NCBI RefSeq assembly: GCF_003097535.1
Contig: NZ_CP029187.1
Span: 2,852,001-2,916,000, forward strand
Length of the DNA: 64,000 bases
From: Flavobacterium pallidum
GTDB lineage: Bacteria > Bacteroidota > Bacteroidia > Flavobacteriales > Flavobacteriaceae
Direction of reading: 5' to 3'
The notes under the pieces are model-generated. The model was given only the letters and a program-made list of their open reading frames with translations, did not search any database and had not been told where the DNA came from. Both the position numbers and the translations under genes were made by a program. Positions 62,151 to 64,000 of this stretch are shown here, in pieces. The stretch's first letter is position 1; every line of letters begins with the position of its first letter.

Positions 62151-63395
62151 TTATTTTTCAAATTCTTTCAGCGTTTTAATGATAATGCTGATGCAATCTT
62201 CCAATTGCTCTTCAGTCATGACCAACGGCGGAGCAAAGCGGATGATATTGCCATGCGTCGGTTTGGCCAAAAGTCCGTAATGCGCCAAACGCAGGCAGAT
62301 ATTCCATGCCGTATCGCTTTCTTCTGTGTCATTAATCAGGATCGCGTTAAGCAGTCCTTTGCCACGCACCAGCGTTGCTATACCCGATTCCCTAATATAG
62401 TCGCCTATTTTTTCCCTGAAGATATTCCCCAGATATGCCGCATTTTCAGCAAGGTTTTCATGCTCCACGACTTCCAATGCCGCTACGGCTACCGCTGCTG
62501 CCAGTGGATTTCCGCCAAAAGTCGATCCGTGTTGCCCTGGCTTGATCACATGCATCACATTGTCATTGGCCAAAACAGCTGAAACCGGATAAACGCCGCC
62601 TGAAATCGCTTTCCCTAAAATCAGGATGTCCGGCTGTACATTTTCATGGTGTACCGCAAGCAATTTACCGGTACGGGCAATACCCGTCTGCACCTCATCG
62701 GCAATAAATAAGGCATTGTGCTTTTCGCAAAGCGCTTTGGCTTTGGCAAGATAACCGTCAGCTGGTACATAAACGCCCGCTTCACCCTGTATCGGCTCCA
62801 CAAGGAAACCGGCAATATTGTTGGTTGATGACAAAGCCTGCTCCAGAGCCTCAATATCATCATAAGGAATTTTAATAAATCCTTCGGTATATGGCCCGAA
62901 ATTCTTACGTGCATTCTCATCATTTGAAAACGAGATGATCGTAGTAGTCCTTCCGTGGAAATTGCCTTCGCAAACGATGATCTGCGCCTGATGTTCAGCA
63001 ATGCCTTTGACTTCATAAGCCCATTTACGGCAAAGTTTCAGGGCGGTTTCAACTGCTTCAGCGCCGGTATTCATTGGCAAAACTTTATCAAATCCGAAAT
63101 ATTCACAGAGGAATTTTTCATAAATACCCAACCTGTCATTGTGGAAAGCTCTTGAAGTCAGCGTCAATGTCTGCGCCTGGTTGATCAGTGCTTCCACGAT
63201 ATCCGGATGGCAATGGCCCTGGTTTACTGCGGAATATGCGGACAGGAAATCGTAATACCTTTTCCCTTCTACATCCCACACATACACGCCTTTCCCACGG
63301 CTTAACACTACAGGCAACGGATGGTAATTGTGCGCGCCATACTTGTTTTCAATCTCGATAAATGCTGCTGAACTGATTTTTTCTAAAACTGACAT
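62151..63395 (-). CDS. rocD: Ornithine--oxoacid aminotransferase
   Basis: PLP enzyme of class III converting ornithine and 2-oxoglutarate to glutamate semialdehyde, linking arginine, ornithine and proline metabolism. The 414 residues include [45 protein letters not shown] and the PLP-lysine motif [14 protein letters not shown] (Lys262), plus [15 protein letters not shown]. Length and motifs are typical. It has its own terminator; no clear promoter box was found. Confidence 0.94.
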   Translation of the reverse strand: MSVLEKISSAAFIEIENKYGAHNYHPLPVVLSRGKGVYVWDVEGKRYYDFLSAYSAVNQGHCHPDIVEALINQAQTLTLTSRAFHNDRLGIYEKFLCEYFGFDKVLPMNTGAEAVETALKLCRKWAYEVKGIAEHQAQIIVCEGNFHGRTTTIISFSNDENARKNFGPYTEGFIKIPYDDIEALEQALSSTNNIAGFLVEPIQGEAGVYVPADGYLAKAKALCEKHNALFIADEVQTGIARTGKLLAVHHENVQPDILILGKAISGGVYPVSAVLANDNVMHVIKPGQHGSTFGGNPLAAAVAVAALEVVEHENLAENAAYLGNIFREKIGDYIRESGIATLVRGKGLLNAILINDTEESDTAWNICLRLAHYGLLAKPTHGNIIRFAPPLVMTEEQLEDCISIIIKTLKEFEK

Positions 63396-63521
63396 TAATA
63401 CTGATTTTTAGAATAAGTTTTTACAATTCCTTCTTATGGAGAGAAATCATCCGTTTGTCGCGTAAAAGTAATATAAAATTGAGAACCTTATATTTTTTGC
63501 AAATATATTCAAATATGCCTG

Positions 63522-63553
63522 AAAACGCCCCATTCCCTTTTGGAAATGAGGCG
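63522..63553 (-). terminator. Probable terminator of the second OsmC gene
   Basis: On the minus strand: CGCCTCATTTCC pairs with GGGAATGGGGCG (twelve pairs, two G-T) around AAAA, followed by TTTTC. Confidence 0.75.
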
Positions 63554-63574
63554 CACTCAGAATGAAATTTATCT

Positions 63575-63985
63575 TTAAAGCAAGGTCGCTGTAGAAGAGA
63601 TTGCTGTGTTAAGCAATTTGGAGATCGGGCAATTCTTTTCGGCTTTCTCCACAAGTTCCTGGAATTTATCTGCAGTAATACCGTTCACTTTTCCATTCAC
63701 GGTCAACACCGAACTGACGATGGAGCCGTTCTGAAAATCGATATCGCATTTGGTTTCAATACTTTCGATCTCATAGCCTTCCTCGCTGATATATGCCGAA
63801 AGCTGCATCGTAAAACAGCCGGAATGCGCTGCTGCTATAAGCTCTTCAGGATTTGTCCCGATGCCGTCCTCAAAGCGGGTCTTGAAGGAATACTGTGAAT
63901 TGTCGAGTACTTTACTTTGTGTAGTGAGCCTTCCGTTTCCTTCTTTCAGGGAACCTTTCCAGACTGCTGTTGCATTGCGTTTCAT
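63575..63985 (-). CDS. osmC: OsmC-family hydroperoxide reductase-like protein
   Basis: A 136-residue OsmC protein with an organic-hydroperoxide reductase pattern. N-terminal ATAVWKGSLKEGNGRL, first Cys in AAAHSGCFTMQLSAYISEEG, second in KAEKNCPISKLLN. It likely detoxifies organic peroxides in the cytoplasm. It differs clearly from the OsmC protein at 40208. Its end lies close to a probable terminator. Confidence 0.9.
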   Translation of the reverse strand: MKRNATAVWKGSLKEGNGRLTTQSKVLDNSQYSFKTRFEDGIGTNPEELIAAAHSGCFTMQLSAYISEEGYEIESIETKCDIDFQNGSIVSSVLTVNGKVNGITADKFQELVEKAEKNCPISKLLNTAISSTATLL

Positions 63986-64000
63986 ATGAAAATTTTTAGT

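Noticed and set aside
1..64000. CRISPR, prophage, integron, toxin-antitoxin or defence island
   Set aside because: No repeat-spacer array, integrase, transposase, phage structural gene or recognisable defence pair was found on either strand.

Overview
The window looks like ordinary chromosomal DNA of a Flavobacterium-like member of the Flavobacteriaceae (Bacteroidota). Evidence: a fused LpxC/FabZ protein, a fused CcsB/CcsA protein, a fused E1 alpha/beta dehydrogenase, two endonucleases with type IX secretion sorting tails, menaquinone genes, and the Bacteroidota -7 promoter box TAnnTTTG in front of at least 16 genes. Genes generally lack a recognisable Shine-Dalgarno sequence. I see no tRNA, rRNA, CRISPR array, transposase, integrase, prophage or plasmid gene.

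Layout. 1-5177: minus-strand cluster HD hydrolase - lpxD - lpxC/fabZ - lpxA - efp (lipid A, fatty-acid dehydration, translation). 5333-8318: lipoprotein and envelope/stress-type genes. 8609-12310: uvrA and a LOG-family nucleotide hydrolase. 12450-17827: a large M1-like protein without zinc ligands that ends in a probable beta-barrel, then the E1 enzyme. 17963-19992: small lipoproteins, an M23 peptidase and a SnoaL-like protein. 20002-32599: a dispersed menaquinone region (menC, menA, menB, menD) mixed with an UPF0173 hydrolase, three small PH-domain membrane proteins, a C1 peptidase, a DOPA-dioxygenase-like enzyme, CvfB and YdeI-like genes. 32708-36512: thioredoxin-like protein, acetyltransferase, glutathione peroxidase, ECF sigma/anti-sigma pair. 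36879-40034: cytochrome c maturation. 40208-45515: OsmC, DUF2520, KdsC-like phosphatase, RsmB-like methyltransferase and two secreted endonucleases. 45627-51999: rho, DUF4293, a phosphodiesterase, truA, an ABC exporter and a YjdF-like protein. 52095-55731: lpdA and a repeat-containing flotillin. 55877-63985: small basic protein, GH13 lipoprotein, porin-like protein, cysteine desulfurase, duplicated lipoprotein, Smr protein, small membrane proteins, rocD and a second OsmC.

The part least explained by known genes is intergenic. Two dispersed families of structured repeats occur here: a 139-bp element with 27-nt imperfect inverted ends (36620-36758 and 61942-62080), and a long hairpin element present once on each strand (8423-8496 plus, 22261-22370 minus). 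There are also shorter intergenic repeats: an eight-copy octamer array, an ACTG-rich family with a 19-bp inverted repeat, and AT-rich palindromes. The promoter boxes show a notable regularity: seven genes have exactly 18-19 nt between the box and the start codon, and three have only 4-6 nt, which suggests leaderless mRNAs.

I found no convincing new multi-gene system such as defence, secretion or biosynthesis. The repeat families are the best candidates for something undescribed. All functional calls come from reading motifs by eye, and no database search was run.
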